Shown here: positions 17,728-26,722 of the stretch, one piece after another | Layout: each line of letters begins with the position of its first letter | Numbering within the stretch: position 1 is the first letter of the stretch | Assembly (NCBI GenBank): GCA_900299145.1 | Contig: OMIN01000114.1 | Location: forward strand, 62,001-126,000 | Source: Betaproteobacteria bacterium | Lineage (GTDB): Bacteria; Pseudomonadota; Gammaproteobacteria; Burkholderiales; SG8-41 | DNA: 64,000 nt | Reading direction: 5' to 3' | The notes under the pieces: model-generated | The model's database searches: none | Seen by the model: the letters and a program-made list of their open reading frames with translations, nothing else | What the model was told of the DNA's origin: nothing | Translations under genes and position numbers: made by a program

Positions 17728-19429
17728 TCTTAAAAAGACCGACGTGGTGGTGGTGGGCCTGGGCGCGGTGGGCGGGGTAGCGGTGCTTCCGCTCGCACGC
17801 GCGGGCTGCGAGGTGATTGGTCTGGAGGCGGGCAGTTGGCTTAACTCAAAGCAGTTCGCAGCCGATGAATTGGCGAACAATTTTCGTGGTTGGCCGTATT
17901 CCGTGCAGAAAACCAATCGCGAGATTCCCACACATCGCCCCAATGCCAGTGCGCCGTACTCGCCGCGCGCGCCATTGCACCCGATGATGAACGCGGTGGG
18001 TGGCACGTCGCTGCACTATTGGGCGCAGAGCTGGCGGTTGAACCCCTGGGATTTCCATACCCGCAGTGCCACCATCAAGCGCTATGGCGCGGCGCGCATT
18101 CCCAAAGGCTGCACGGTGGAGGACTGGCCGTTCGGGCTGGAAGAACTCGAACCGTTTTACGACAAGGTTGAATACGAAGTAGGGGTGTCGGGCAAGGCGG
18201 GCAATATCAACGGCACTATCGATCCGGGGGGCAATATTTTCGAGGGCGCGCGCCGGCGTGAATATCCGATGCCGCCGTTGCGCGGCACGGAGTTCACCGA
18301 CCGTATGGGCGCGGTGGCGAAAAAGCTCGGCTGGGCGCCGTTTCCCGGCCCGGCGGCGATCAATTCGACGGTTTACGACGAGCGGCCCGGCTGCGTGTAT
18401 CACGGCTATTGCAACCGCGGCGGCTGTCATATCAATGCCAAGAACTCCACCACCGTCAGCACCATTCCGCGCGCGCAAAAGGCGGGCAAGTTCAGTGTGA
18501 TCGATCAGGCACATGTGACGCGTGTGGTCGTGGATGAGCGTAGCGGTCGCGTAACGGGCGTGAATTATCTGAAAGGCGGGCAGGCATATTTCCAGCCGGC
18601 GGAGGTGGTGTTGCTCGCAGGCTATACCTATGAGAACGTGCGGCTGCTGCTGCTCTCCCAATCGAAAGCGTTTCCGAATGGGCTTGCCAACAACAACGGG
18701 CAAGTCGGGCGGCACTACATGACGCACAACACGGCTTCGACTCTGAGCGCGTTGTTTCCCTTCGACATCAACGCGTGGTATGGCATGCCGGCGCAAGGCG
18801 TGGCGGTCGACAATTACGCCGACGACAATTTCGATCACGCCAATCTCGATTTTATCGGCGGCGGCAACATGTGGGTGTATTCGGATCGGCGGCCCATCAT
18901 TGCGGCGAGCATGAGCACATTCGGCCGCGCGCCACAGTGGGGCGAGGGCTGGAAAAAATTCATCCGCCAGAACGCCGACCGCTGGAATCTCGCCTACATC
19001 CAGAAAAGTACGTTGCCGTACGACGACAACTATCTCGACCTCGACCCGGCGGTGAAAGACCCGTTGGGCGACCCGGTGTGCCGCATCACCGCCGACTTCA
19101 AGGACAACGACAAAAAGCTCGGTGCGTTCATGCAGGACCGCATGACGCAGTGGTTCATGGAGGCCGGGGCGATCACCGTCGAGCGCGGTCCGGCCGGCAC
19201 CATGGGGCCGTCCACGCACGCCTACGGCGGCACGCGCATGGGGGACGACAAATCGACCAACGTGGTAAATCGCTGGGGCTTCGCGCACGAAGTGCCGAAC
19301 CTTGGCGTGCTTGGCGCGTCGGTGATGGGTACCAGCGGCTCGCACAATCCCACGCTCACCGCGCAGGCGCTGGGGTGGCGCACGGCGGAGTATTTGACGA
19401 AGAACTGGAAGGTTATTTCCAATGCTTAA
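17717..19429 (+). CDS. GMC oxidoreductase, FAD subunit
   Basis: The flavin subunit of the dehydrogenase, 570 residues. The FAD fold starts VVVVGLGAVGG near residue 10, and GGTSLHYWAQSWR lies around residue 95. The C-terminal active-site segment reads GTSGSHNPTLTAQALGWRTAEYL, cut here as SGSHNPT with the His-Asn pair. It has no signal peptide, consistent with co-export with subunit 3. GGGGAGCAACC precedes its ATG. It probably oxidises a sugar acid or polyol and passes electrons to a cytochrome not encoded next to it. Confidence 0.87.
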   Translation: MATNLKKTDVVVVGLGAVGGVAVLPLARAGCEVIGLEAGSWLNSKQFAADELANNFRGWPYSVQKTNREIPTHRPNASAPYSPRAPLHPMMNAVGGTSLHYWAQSWRLNPWDFHTRSATIKRYGAARIPKGCTVEDWPFGLEELEPFYDKVEYEVGVSGKAGNINGTIDPGGNIFEGARRREYPMPPLRGTEFTDRMGAVAKKLGWAPFPGPAAINSTVYDERPGCVYHGYCNRGGCHINAKNSTTVSTIPRAQKAGKFSVIDQAHVTRVVVDERSGRVTGVNYLKGGQAYFQPAEVVLLAGYTYENVRLLLLSQSKAFPNGLANNNGQVGRHYMTHNTASTLSALFPFDINAWYGMPAQGVAVDNYADDNFDHANLDFIGGGNMWVYSDRRPIIAASMSTFGRAPQWGEGWKKFIRQNADRWNLAYIQKSTLPYDDNYLDLDPAVKDPLGDPVCRITADFKDNDKKLGAFMQDRMTQWFMEAGAITVERGPAGTMGPSTHAYGGTRMGDDKSTNVVNRWGFAHEVPNLGVLGASVMGTSGSHNPTLTAQALGWRTAEYLTKNWKVISNA

Positions 19430-19431
19430 AA

Positions 19432-19454
19432 TTCAATAAAATCAAATACTTATA
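19432..19454 (+). repeat. AT-rich boundary element, copy 5
   Basis: CAATAAAATCAAATACTTA followed by TAGAAA. It begins 3 bases after the GMC stop codon and lies between convergent genes. Confidence 0.6.
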
Positions 19455-19523
19455 GAAATCCATCCAGCGCATGGCTCGATGCCATTGCGTCATGAAAAAT
19501 TTGTTTGCTCGCGTAACGAACGC

Positions 19524-20312
19524 TCAGAACAACCCCTTAGTCCCGCCCCCATCCACCGCAATCGCCGCGCCCTGAATGTGGCTCGCAGCGGGCGACACCA
19601 GAAACACCGCCAGTGCCGCAACGTCTTCCGGCTGGCCAAGGCGGCGCACACCGGCTTTCTTTGCAGTTTCGTCGGCGATTTGTGCCACGGTTTTGCCTTC
19701 GGCCGCGGCCTGTTGTTTGACGAGGTCGGCGTTGCGGTCGGTTTCGGTGCGACCGGGGTGGATGGTGTTGACGTTGACGCCATCGCGAATGCCGTGGCTG
19801 GATAGCCCCTTGCTGAAGCTCGCCATCGCTGCATTAACCGAACTGCCGATAAGATTGGCGGGGTTGGGCGTGCGTGCCATGCCGCCGTCGATATTCACGA
19901 CCTTGCCCTGCGCCGCGCTCAACATCGGCCAGAAGAGGCGCGACAGGCGCACCGCGCCAAAGAATTTCAGCGCAAAGCCCTCCATCCACACTGCATCGGG
20001 CTGTTCGAGGAAATTGCCTGCCTTGGTTGCGCCCGCGTTGTTAACCAGAATGTCGCAGCGGCCATACGCCTTTTTCACCGCATCGAACACGGCCTGGCAG
20101 CCCTCTGTTGTGCCCAGGTCGGCGGCGACGATCAATGGTTTGGGCGCACCGGTGGCGGCAATCTCTGCCGCGGTTTTCTCAAGATTTGCCTGCGACTTGG
20201 CAGCCAGCACCGTTTGTGCGCCCTGCGCGGCAAACGCCAGGGCAATGGCACGGCCGATGCCGCGGCTGCCGCCGCTGATGACTGCAACTTTCCCGGATAG
20301 TTCGTTTGACAT
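19524..20312 (-). CDS. SDR-fold protein lacking the canonical catalytic residues
   Basis: An SDR-fold protein of 262 residues. The cofactor loop SGGSRGIG and NNAGATKAG are normal. The active site is not: the serine region reads VNIDGGMART, and the YxxxK position reads IGSSVNAAM, with Gly for Tyr and Asn for Lys. The C-terminal strand VDGGGTKGLF is intact. Such proteins may bind NAD(P) and a ligand without classical dehydrogenase chemistry, or use other residues. GAGGAAAT precedes the ATG. It stands alone between convergent and divergent neighbours. Confidence 0.85.
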   Translation of the reverse strand: MSNELSGKVAVISGGSRGIGRAIALAFAAQGAQTVLAAKSQANLEKTAAEIAATGAPKPLIVAADLGTTEGCQAVFDAVKKAYGRCDILVNNAGATKAGNFLEQPDAVWMEGFALKFFGAVRLSRLFWPMLSAAQGKVVNIDGGMARTPNPANLIGSSVNAAMASFSKGLSSHGIRDGVNVNTIHPGRTETDRNADLVKQQAAAEGKTVAQIADETAKKAGVRRLGQPEDVAALAVFLVSPAASHIQGAAIAVDGGGTKGLF

Positions 20313-20518
20313 GAAGATTTCCTCTTTTATGGGTTTGCAGCGGTTTGTAATGCAGGGATGTCAAGCATATTGCAACCGCAGTCGATTGTGCAATGGCATC
20401 ACACCGGCGGTGCAAGGGCTGCGTGCCGGGAAAACCATGCCGATGATTATCGGCCCGGCGAGCGTGTTGGCAACCGTTACAATAGCGACCCAATGCAAAT
20501 CTTACTGGCAGAACCGAA

Positions 20519-21139
20519 TTGATTTCCGCGACCGAAGCCCTGCAGCGCCTGCGCGACGGCAACCAGCGTTTTGTTGATGAGATACGCAGTCACAAGGCGT
20601 TGACCGAATCGCGCCGCCGCGAGGTCGCCGGCGCGCAAACACCGTTCGCGATTATTTTGGGTTGTTCCGATTCACGCGTGCCTGCCGAGATTGTGTTCGA
20701 TCAAGGACTGGGCGATTTGTTTGTGATACGTGTTGCGGGCAACATCGTTGCGCCTTCACAGGTGGGCAGCGTGGAATTTTGTGCGGCGCGTTTTGGTACG
20801 CGGCTGGTGGTGGTGCTGGGCCACTCGCAGTGTGGCGCGGTTGAAGCTACGCTCGAAGAATTGCGGCGGCCTTCGTCTGAGCAATCGCACAACATCGCTG
20901 CCATTGTCGACCGCATTCGCCCGTCAGTGCAGAGCCTGCTGGATACGCCGCTTGCAAACGACAACCATGCGCTGTTGCATCACGCCATGCGCAGCAATGT
21001 GCGCGTGTCGGCCAACCACCTGCGCCATGGATCCGTCGTGCTGGAACAGTTGATCCAAAACGACGGACTGCTGGTGATCGGCGCCGAGTATTCGCTGGAG
21101 ACTGGAGTGGTGGATTTTTTTGACGGACTGCCGGAGTAA
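20519..21139 (+). CDS. Beta-class carbonic anhydrase
   Basis: A beta-carbonic anhydrase of 206 residues that interconverts CO2 and bicarbonate. Zinc ligands are in LGCSDSRVPAE (Cys and the Asp-Arg dyad) and GHSQCGAV (His and Cys). The start appears to be TTG at 20519: no in-frame ATG or GTG precedes it, and an ATG at 20493 is out of frame and stops at the same place. The Shine-Dalgarno is weak, which suggests modest expression. Cytosolic; no signal peptide. Confidence 0.9.
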   Translation: MISATEALQRLRDGNQRFVDEIRSHKALTESRRREVAGAQTPFAIILGCSDSRVPAEIVFDQGLGDLFVIRVAGNIVAPSQVGSVEFCAARFGTRLVVVLGHSQCGAVEATLEELRRPSSEQSHNIAAIVDRIRPSVQSLLDTPLANDNHALLHHAMRSNVRVSANHLRHGSVVLEQLIQNDGLLVIGAEYSLETGVVDFFDGLPE

Positions 21140-21168
21140 CGCGGCACGGCACCCCGCGTTGGATGTCG

Positions 21169-22233
21169 TTAAAACGTCGCCAACCCATTGAACGGCGACG
21201 CTGTCCCACCCTGTATTTGATAAATGTGCAGAGTGAACATGAATTCCCACCGCTTCAACCGCGCCGCTTCCAACGCGGCGTCTTCGAGATAAACATTGTC
21301 GGCAATCGGCAGGCCCATGTTGACCTGTGTCAGTTGATGAATGGGCCGGTTGATGCCCTTGACGCCGGACGGTTGCACGTCGTTGACGGCATCGCTGCCG
21401 AGCAACGATACATCCCGCGCGCGCAGCCAAGGTAGCACGGAAGCGTGGAGGCCTGCACCGGAGAGGCCATACGCCCACGCCCCCTAGGCCGAGCGCTTGG
21501 CCCAGCGGCCGGTGCGTATGAGCAGTGCGTCGCCGGGGCCTATGCGGATGCCGGCAAATTTTTCCCACGCTTCGAGGTCTTCCACGTAGATGGGCGTGCT
21601 GGGCTCCAACCACTTGACGTTTTTCAGGAGCGGCATGTCGACGAGTATTGCGCGCGTGATGTAGCCGGGGCCCATGCGGTCGGCGGCAGATTCCTTGCAG
21701 CCGGCGGCGGTCAAAGTAAACGGAAATCCGTTGTAGCTCACCGCCGGCTCGCCGGGTTTGCGGCCGATGGGGCCCTGGTAATGGCACAGTGCATCGAGGT
21801 GCGAATTCAACCCGTCGTGGATGGAGAGTTGAATAATATCGAGCGCGCCACGCACCGCGCCAGTTTCCGGATCGATGCGAGCCATGCGGTGCACGTTCTC
21901 GCCAAAGCCGCCGGTGTCCGAGCCGACCCGCTTAAACGGGTTGATCGACAGCGTGACAGTCTTGCCTTCTTTCACCAGCGTGAGTGCCTGCCGGGTCTTT
22001 TCCGGTGTGATGAGATTCAGTAGTCCGCGTTGATCATCCTTGCCCCAGCGGCCCCAGTTCGACAGGTCTTTTTCCCACTTTTTGAGGGTGTCGATGGTCA
22101 CCAGCCGATTGGGTTCCTGCGTTGAAGGATGCGGAATGAAGTTAATGGACTGCGCGAATACACTCGAAACAACGAATGGCGTAGCAAACAGCATGCAACG
22201 AATGAATGCGCGCATACGATTTGACTTCAACAT
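21169..22233 (-). pseudogene. Exported cyclase/kynurenine-formamidase-like protein, interrupted by TAG
   Basis: A cyclase-family (PF04199-like) metal hydrolase. The signal peptide ends SSVFAQ. The metal motif is HDGLNSHLDALCH near residue 137. The reading frame runs to GRWAKRSA at codon 249, then hits TAG at 21484-21486, then continues in the same frame with GAWAYGLSGAGLHASVLPW and VSLLGSDAVNDV to 21169. No frameshift is needed. Without the stop the product would be about 353 residues, normal for the family. Probably a recent nonsense mutation; a truncated product would lose the last 104 residues. Confidence 0.85.
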
Positions 22234-22275
22234 GGCGGCCTCTTCAGTGTTGATATAACTATATGATTTTATGTA

Positions 22276-23262
22276 TTATTTTCGGAACGACCTATCCAGC
22301 CCGCACAGCAAGGCATAGCAAACGTCGATCACCGGCGTGGGCACGTTGAGTTCCCGGCCAAACGCTTGGGTCTGGCCCAGTAGTCCATCGACTTCCAGCG
22401 ATTTGCCGGCGAGCGCGTCCTGCGCAGTCGAGGGGCGCATGCCGGGGCGGCCGCGCGCGCGTGAGACGATGTCTTCAGCGTTGATTTCCTTCGTGAGATC
22501 AAAGCCCAACCGTGCCGCCACCGCGACGGTTTCATTGATGATGCCTACCGCCAGCCGGGCCAGTCCTTCGTCGCTGGCGATCTGCGCCGTATCGAGACGT
22601 GTTAACGCGCCCAGTGTGTTGTTGGGCGCATTGCCGACGGCCTTGCGAAACAGTCCGCTGCGAATGTCGTTGGTGGCTTTGGTATCAATGCCCGAATCGC
22701 CCACGAGTTTCGCCACTTGCGCGAGCCGTGTGCTCGAAGAATTGTCAGGCTCGCCAAACACCCAGCGGTTTTGCACGGTATGTTTGATAATGCCCGGCGC
22801 GATGATGGCGTTGGGCGAGTAGGATACCGCGCCAATGACGCGCTCTGGGCGGATGTGCTTCCACAAACCACCGTCAGGGTCGAGCAGGGGCAGCGTGCCT
22901 TGTTTGCCGCGGTCACCACTCATGCCGTAATTGAACCACCACGGAATGCCGTTCAACAGCACCACCACCGTGCCATCGGGTTTTACCAGTTTGCCGATGG
23001 CCTCGGCGGCCGCGGGCAACATCTGTGCCTTCAGCCCCGTGAACACAATGTCCTGCGGCGGCAGCGACACGGGATCATCGGTGGCCGCGGCGGGCCTGCC
23101 GCCGATTTCCTTGCCGCCGGTTTGCAGGGTTAAGCCGCGCTCGCGAATGCCGGCCAGCATCGGGCCGCGCCCCACCAGCGACACTTCGCACTGCTTCGCG
23201 GCGATCAAATGTGCCGCAAGATGCCCGCCCAGCGCGCCGGCGCCGAAAACACAAACTTTCAT
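22276..23262 (-). CDS. Ketopantoate reductase-like (ApbA/PanE family) dehydrogenase
   Basis: An NAD(P)-dependent 2-ketoacid reductase-like protein of 328 residues. FGAGALGG at residues 6-13 is the cofactor loop, GLKAQML near 90 and NNTLGALTRLD with the catalytic-lysine region replaced in part follow. The C-terminal helical domain contains RPGMRPSTAQD. ApbA family members include PanE of pantothenate synthesis, but many paralogues act on catabolic 2-keto acids. AAGGAATT precedes the ATG. It sits 42 bp upstream of the broken cyclase gene on the same strand, so they may share a transcript. Confidence 0.83.
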   Translation of the reverse strand: MKVCVFGAGALGGHLAAHLIAAKQCEVSLVGRGPMLAGIRERGLTLQTGGKEIGGRPAAATDDPVSLPPQDIVFTGLKAQMLPAAAEAIGKLVKPDGTVVVLLNGIPWWFNYGMSGDRGKQGTLPLLDPDGGLWKHIRPERVIGAVSYSPNAIIAPGIIKHTVQNRWVFGEPDNSSSTRLAQVAKLVGDSGIDTKATNDIRSGLFRKAVGNAPNNTLGALTRLDTAQIASDEGLARLAVGIINETVAVAARLGFDLTKEINAEDIVSRARGRPGMRPSTAQDALAGKSLEVDGLLGQTQAFGRELNVPTPVIDVCYALLCGLDRSFRK

Positions 23263-23353
23263 GTTGAATTCCTTGCCTTGGTGATTGCAATGATTGACAG
23301 GCGATTTTATCGCATTGCTTGCGCGGCACTCCTGCCGTGGCTAAGCTCGCTGC

Positions 23354-24112
23354 ATGAAGCTGGCTGCGATTGCGAACAACACTGCGCGTGGCGTGCAGGT
23401 ATTGATTGTGCTGCTCATGGCCTGCGCGGCCGGCTTCGCGCGCTCGCAGACGCCGTTGCTGGTAGTCGAAACCACGCTGTCTGCCGGCCAATACGCTGCG
23501 TTTGCATTGGCGAAAGACAGCGCCAGTTTTTCACCCGATAGCGCCGAGAACAAAGACCTGCTCGACAAGGGCTTTGGCTTTCCGGTGAGTGTGCGGCGCG
23601 TGCTTGATGCTCACGTGCTGGCGCTGGCGCCCTCGGCGAAACTGCTGGTGCCGGCACCATTCGGTTGGCGGGCTTTTGACGATGGCAAGCGCGTGCGCTT
23701 GTTCACGCCCGCTGCCCGGGTGGGCATCGTTATCAACGCCACTCCGCTGGAAGGCTTTGAATCGTGGGACGAGACCCGCGAAGCAGTGTGGAAGCACGCG
23801 CGCGAGACCGCTGCAGCGCGCGCGAAAAAAGACCCGCGTTATCAGGCGCGCCTCATCCGGCTGGCGGATGGCGCGTTTGGCATGCGAGAAGCCAATATTT
23901 ACGACGGCGAGGATGATCCCTATTCGTCGGTGACACTATTCCGCCAGCACCCCGCCGACCCGCAAACCGCAATCCGTGTGAACCTGTTCGCGCCGGTGGC
24001 CGATTTTGAGCGCTATCTGGCGCTGGCCGCGCTGGTATTGCGGGACATGCAGGGTGCTTTTATGGCGCAGGGGCTGGACATGAATGTAGAGCGGATTCCT
24101 GTTCGGCCATAA
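23354..24112 (+). CDS. Exported protein of unknown function
   Basis: I do not recognise this family. It has 252 residues with a signal peptide (LIVLLMACAAGFARS). The body has no obvious catalytic motif. It has a helical stretch from about residue 145 (WDETREAVWKHARE) and a C-terminal LALAALVLRDMQGAF. It diverges from the ketopantoate-reductase-like gene with a 91-bp spacer and is followed by an AT-rich element 3 bases after its stop. Probably periplasmic. Confidence 0.7.
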   Translation: MKLAAIANNTARGVQVLIVLLMACAAGFARSQTPLLVVETTLSAGQYAAFALAKDSASFSPDSAENKDLLDKGFGFPVSVRRVLDAHVLALAPSAKLLVPAPFGWRAFDDGKRVRLFTPAARVGIVINATPLEGFESWDETREAVWKHARETAAARAKKDPRYQARLIRLADGAFGMREANIYDGEDDPYSSVTLFRQHPADPQTAIRVNLFAPVADFERYLALAALVLRDMQGAFMAQGLDMNVERIPVRP

Positions 24113-24115
24113 AAT

Positions 24116-24138
24116 GTCAATAAAAACAAATAGTTATA
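24116..24138 (+). repeat. AT-rich boundary element, copy 6
   Basis: CAATAAAAACAAATAGTTA then TAGAAT. It follows the preceding stop codon by 3 bases. Confidence 0.6.
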
Positions 24139-24382
24139 GAATTTCTTGGTAGCAACAGTCCTCCGCCGTCATTCTCGCTGCCCACGTATCCGATTTGGCC
24201 GCGAGTCAATTTCACCCAAGGGGGACAAGATACCGATGGAACCCGCCTTGCCAGCATTGGGCTCCCGGCGATTGACCCGTGGCACGCAATGAAATCGAAC
24301 GCATGACCACTTGTCCGGTTCCGTGCAAAAATCCCGAAAGTCATAAATTTGCGGCATTGCGAACGCGCAAAAAGGGTATGCG

Positions 24383-25465
24383 ATGAAGCAGGAAATCCGC
24401 TTTTGCACCAGCGCCGACGGTACGCGCATCGCCTACGCCCTGTCGGGTAAAGGGCCGCCGCTGGTGTTGGCCGCGAACTGGGTGACACACCTGGAGTACC
24501 AGTGGCTCAATCTGTCGTGGCGCGCATTGCTTGAGACGTTGTCGAAGCACTACACGGTGCTTCGTTACGACACACGCGGTTGCGGATTGTCGGACTGGAA
24601 CGTTGCGGACATTTCTCTTGACGGTTGGATCCACGATTTTGAGGCGGTGATTTCAGCCGCTGGCTTTGAGCGTTTTCCGATACTGGGCGTGTGTCAGGGC
24701 GGCGCCATTGCCGTTGAGTACGCGGTGCGGCATCCGGATCAGGTGACGAAGTTGTTTCTGCATGCCACGTTTGCGCGAGGCCGCTTAAAGCGCGCCGCCA
24801 CGCCGCGCGAGGTGGAACTCGTCAAGCTGCGCTACGAAGTGGCGCGCGCGGGCTGGGCGAACGAATCACACGCGTTTTTGCGTGCCTTTGCGGCGATGTG
24901 GCAGCCCGGCGGCAACGCCGAGCATCAGCGCTCATGGTGCGAACTGCAACGGGCATCCTGCACCGCCGAAACCGCCGTGCGCCACTTTCAACTGGCAGAC
25001 GATATGGACGTGCGCGACGCTGCGGCGCGCGTACGCTGCCCGACACTGGTCATCCATGCCGAGCAGGATCAAGTCGTGCCCGTCGAAGAAGGACGCCTGT
25101 GCGCCGGCCTGATACCCAATGCGCGCTACGTGCAACTGGAAAGTGAAAACCATCTGCTGCTGGAGAACGAACCCGCGTGGGCAAGATTTCTGGATGAACT
25201 GGCCGCGTTCATTCCCGCCACACCGCCTGCCCGCAAGCAGAAGCCCTTCTCGGACTTGAGTGCCCGCGAGGCCGACGTGCTGGAATTGCTGGCGCGCGGG
25301 CGTGATAACGCGCAAATTGCCGCGAGTCTTGACCTGTCGGAAAAAACCGTGCGCAACTACATCACGCGCGTATTCGACAAATTGGGTGTTGAAAACCGTG
25401 CACAAGCCATTGTGCTGGCGCGGGATGCGGGGTTTGGGGTGACGGGCGCCACTCTGGTGAAATGA
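24383..25465 (+). CDS. Alpha/beta hydrolase fused to a LuxR-type HTH, cysteine at the nucleophile position
   Basis: A fusion of 360 residues. Residues 1-275 are an alpha/beta-hydrolase domain: RYDTRGCGLSD, the nucleophile elbow LGVCQGGAIA with Cys104 instead of serine, and a histidine in ESENHLLL. Residues 292-350 are a LuxR/GerE HTH: LSAREADVLELLARG, IAASLDLSEKTVRNYI. It has no receiver domain, so the hydrolase domain is the likely sensor. The stop codon overlaps the start of the next, homologous gene (ATGA). The Shine-Dalgarno is weak. Ligand unknown. Confidence 0.85.
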   Translation: MKQEIRFCTSADGTRIAYALSGKGPPLVLAANWVTHLEYQWLNLSWRALLETLSKHYTVLRYDTRGCGLSDWNVADISLDGWIHDFEAVISAAGFERFPILGVCQGGAIAVEYAVRHPDQVTKLFLHATFARGRLKRAATPREVELVKLRYEVARAGWANESHAFLRAFAAMWQPGGNAEHQRSWCELQRASCTAETAVRHFQLADDMDVRDAAARVRCPTLVIHAEQDQVVPVEEGRLCAGLIPNARYVQLESENHLLLENEPAWARFLDELAAFIPATPPARKQKPFSDLSAREADVLELLARGRDNAQIAASLDLSEKTVRNYITRVFDKLGVENRAQAIVLARDAGFGVTGATLVK

Positions 25466-26580
25466 CTGCACAGGGTCAGCAAATTCGCTTCTGTACCACG
25501 CACGATGGCGTACGGCTCGCATACGCTACAACAGGCACGGGGGCGCCACTGGTGCGAACGGCCAACTGGCTGAGCAATCTCGAACACGAATGGGCGAATC
25601 CAATCCGCCGGCCGACGCTGGAGGCGCTTTCGCGGCATTTTTCGCTTTTGCGATACGACCAGCGTGGATGCGGTCTCTCTGACAGGGCCGTCAAGAAAAT
25701 TTCGTTCGAGGCGTGGCTGGATGACCTTGATACGGTAGTTAACGCCGCTGGTTTGCGCCGATTTTCGTTGTATGGCGCCTCGCAAGGATGTGCGATCTCG
25801 ATTGCCTACGCAGCGCGCCATCCTGAAAAGATCAGTCATCTTATTCTTTATGGCGGTTATGCATTAGGCAAACTCCGACGCGACCTTTCGAACCGGGAAA
25901 TTGAAGAAGCGCTGATGCTTCAAAAGATTATCGAACTCGGTTGGGGCAAGGAAAGTCCTGAGTTCAGGCAGGTGTTTACCACACAGTTTGTGCCGCAGGC
26001 CTCCGCGGACCAGCAGCGCGCCTTTGACGAATTTCAGCGCATGTCAACTTCGGCCGAGAACGTGGTGCGCATCGTTCGTGAATTTGACGAAATAGACGTG
26101 CGCGATCTCGCACGCAAGATTCGCTGCCCAACGCTGGTCTTGCATGCGCGCCACGATGGGCGGGTGCCGTTCGATGAAGGACTGAAGATGGCGGCGCTTA
26201 TTCCGGGTGCGCGCTTTGTAACTTTGGAAAGCCACAATCATCTGCTGCTTGCGTCGGACCCGGCGTTTCCGATGTTTGTTGATGAAGTGGTGCGTTTTCC
26301 GCATGAGCACACGCCCATAGCCGTCAATCCTGCTTCTGAAAATTCCCTGACAAATCTAACGGCCAGGGAACAGACTGTGGTGGAGTTGATTGCGCAAGGG
26401 CACGAGAATACTCGCATCGCCCAGACGCTCGGACTCAGCGAGAAAACCATTCGCAACTATGTCAGCAGCATCATGGATAAGCTCCAAATGACCGGGCGAT
26501 CACAACTCATTGTTTTTGCGAGAGAATCTGGCTACGGCTATGCGGCGGCGCAGACTGTTCGCCGGGACGCCAGTCCCTAG
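25462..26580 (+). CDS. Alpha/beta hydrolase fused to a LuxR-type HTH, serine nucleophile
   Basis: A tandem paralogue of the preceding gene, 372 residues. The hydrolase domain has RYDQRGCGLSD and LYGASQGCAIS with Ser107, so the catalytic elbow is conventional. The histidine is in ESHNHLLL. The LuxR HTH is at about 298-355 (LTAREQTVVELIAQG, TLGLSEKTIRNYV). The start ATG overlaps the previous TGA, so the two are co-translated. One may bind and the other cleave the same signal; this is inference. Confidence 0.86.
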   Translation: MTAQGQQIRFCTTHDGVRLAYATTGTGAPLVRTANWLSNLEHEWANPIRRPTLEALSRHFSLLRYDQRGCGLSDRAVKKISFEAWLDDLDTVVNAAGLRRFSLYGASQGCAISIAYAARHPEKISHLILYGGYALGKLRRDLSNREIEEALMLQKIIELGWGKESPEFRQVFTTQFVPQASADQQRAFDEFQRMSTSAENVVRIVREFDEIDVRDLARKIRCPTLVLHARHDGRVPFDEGLKMAALIPGARFVTLESHNHLLLASDPAFPMFVDEVVRFPHEHTPIAVNPASENSLTNLTAREQTVVELIAQGHENTRIAQTLGLSEKTIRNYVSSIMDKLQMTGRSQLIVFARESGYGYAAAQTVRRDASP

Positions 26581-26672
26581 TTTTGCCTCTTTGGCAGTGC
26601 AAATGTTGTACGCGCTGGGACAGCCGCCTCTTGTTGGCTGGTTCGCGGGAGCCTGATACTGAACACACTGAT

Positions 26673-26692
26673 ACCGCACATGGTTGTGCGGT
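26673..26692. promoter_or_regulatory. Hairpin or operator-like palindrome
   Basis: ACCGCACA, loop TGGT, TGTGCGGT: a perfect 8-bp inverted repeat 31 bases before the methyltransferase ATG. There is no U-run, so a terminator is unlikely. It may be an operator for the upstream LuxR-type proteins or a leader hairpin. Confidence 0.35.
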
Positions 26693-26722
26693 CGGGGCGC
26701 GAGGAAATCAGGGGGAATCGCC

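Noticed and set aside
17846-19345. 499-codon minus-strand frame inside the GMC gene
   Set aside because: Antisense shadow of GC-rich coding sequence; composition is Arg/His/Val-rich without domain motifs.
21484-21486. TAG read as pyrrolysine
   Set aside because: No methylamine methyltransferase context or pyl gene is seen; a nonsense mutation is simpler.
20924-21787. Long minus-strand open frame overlapping carbonic anhydrase and the cyclase
   Set aside because: It runs through two real genes in other frames, and its protein is Arg/His-rich with no family resemblance.
26673-26692. Intrinsic terminator after the hydrolase-LuxR genes
   Set aside because: The hairpin has no T-run and lies close to the next start codon.
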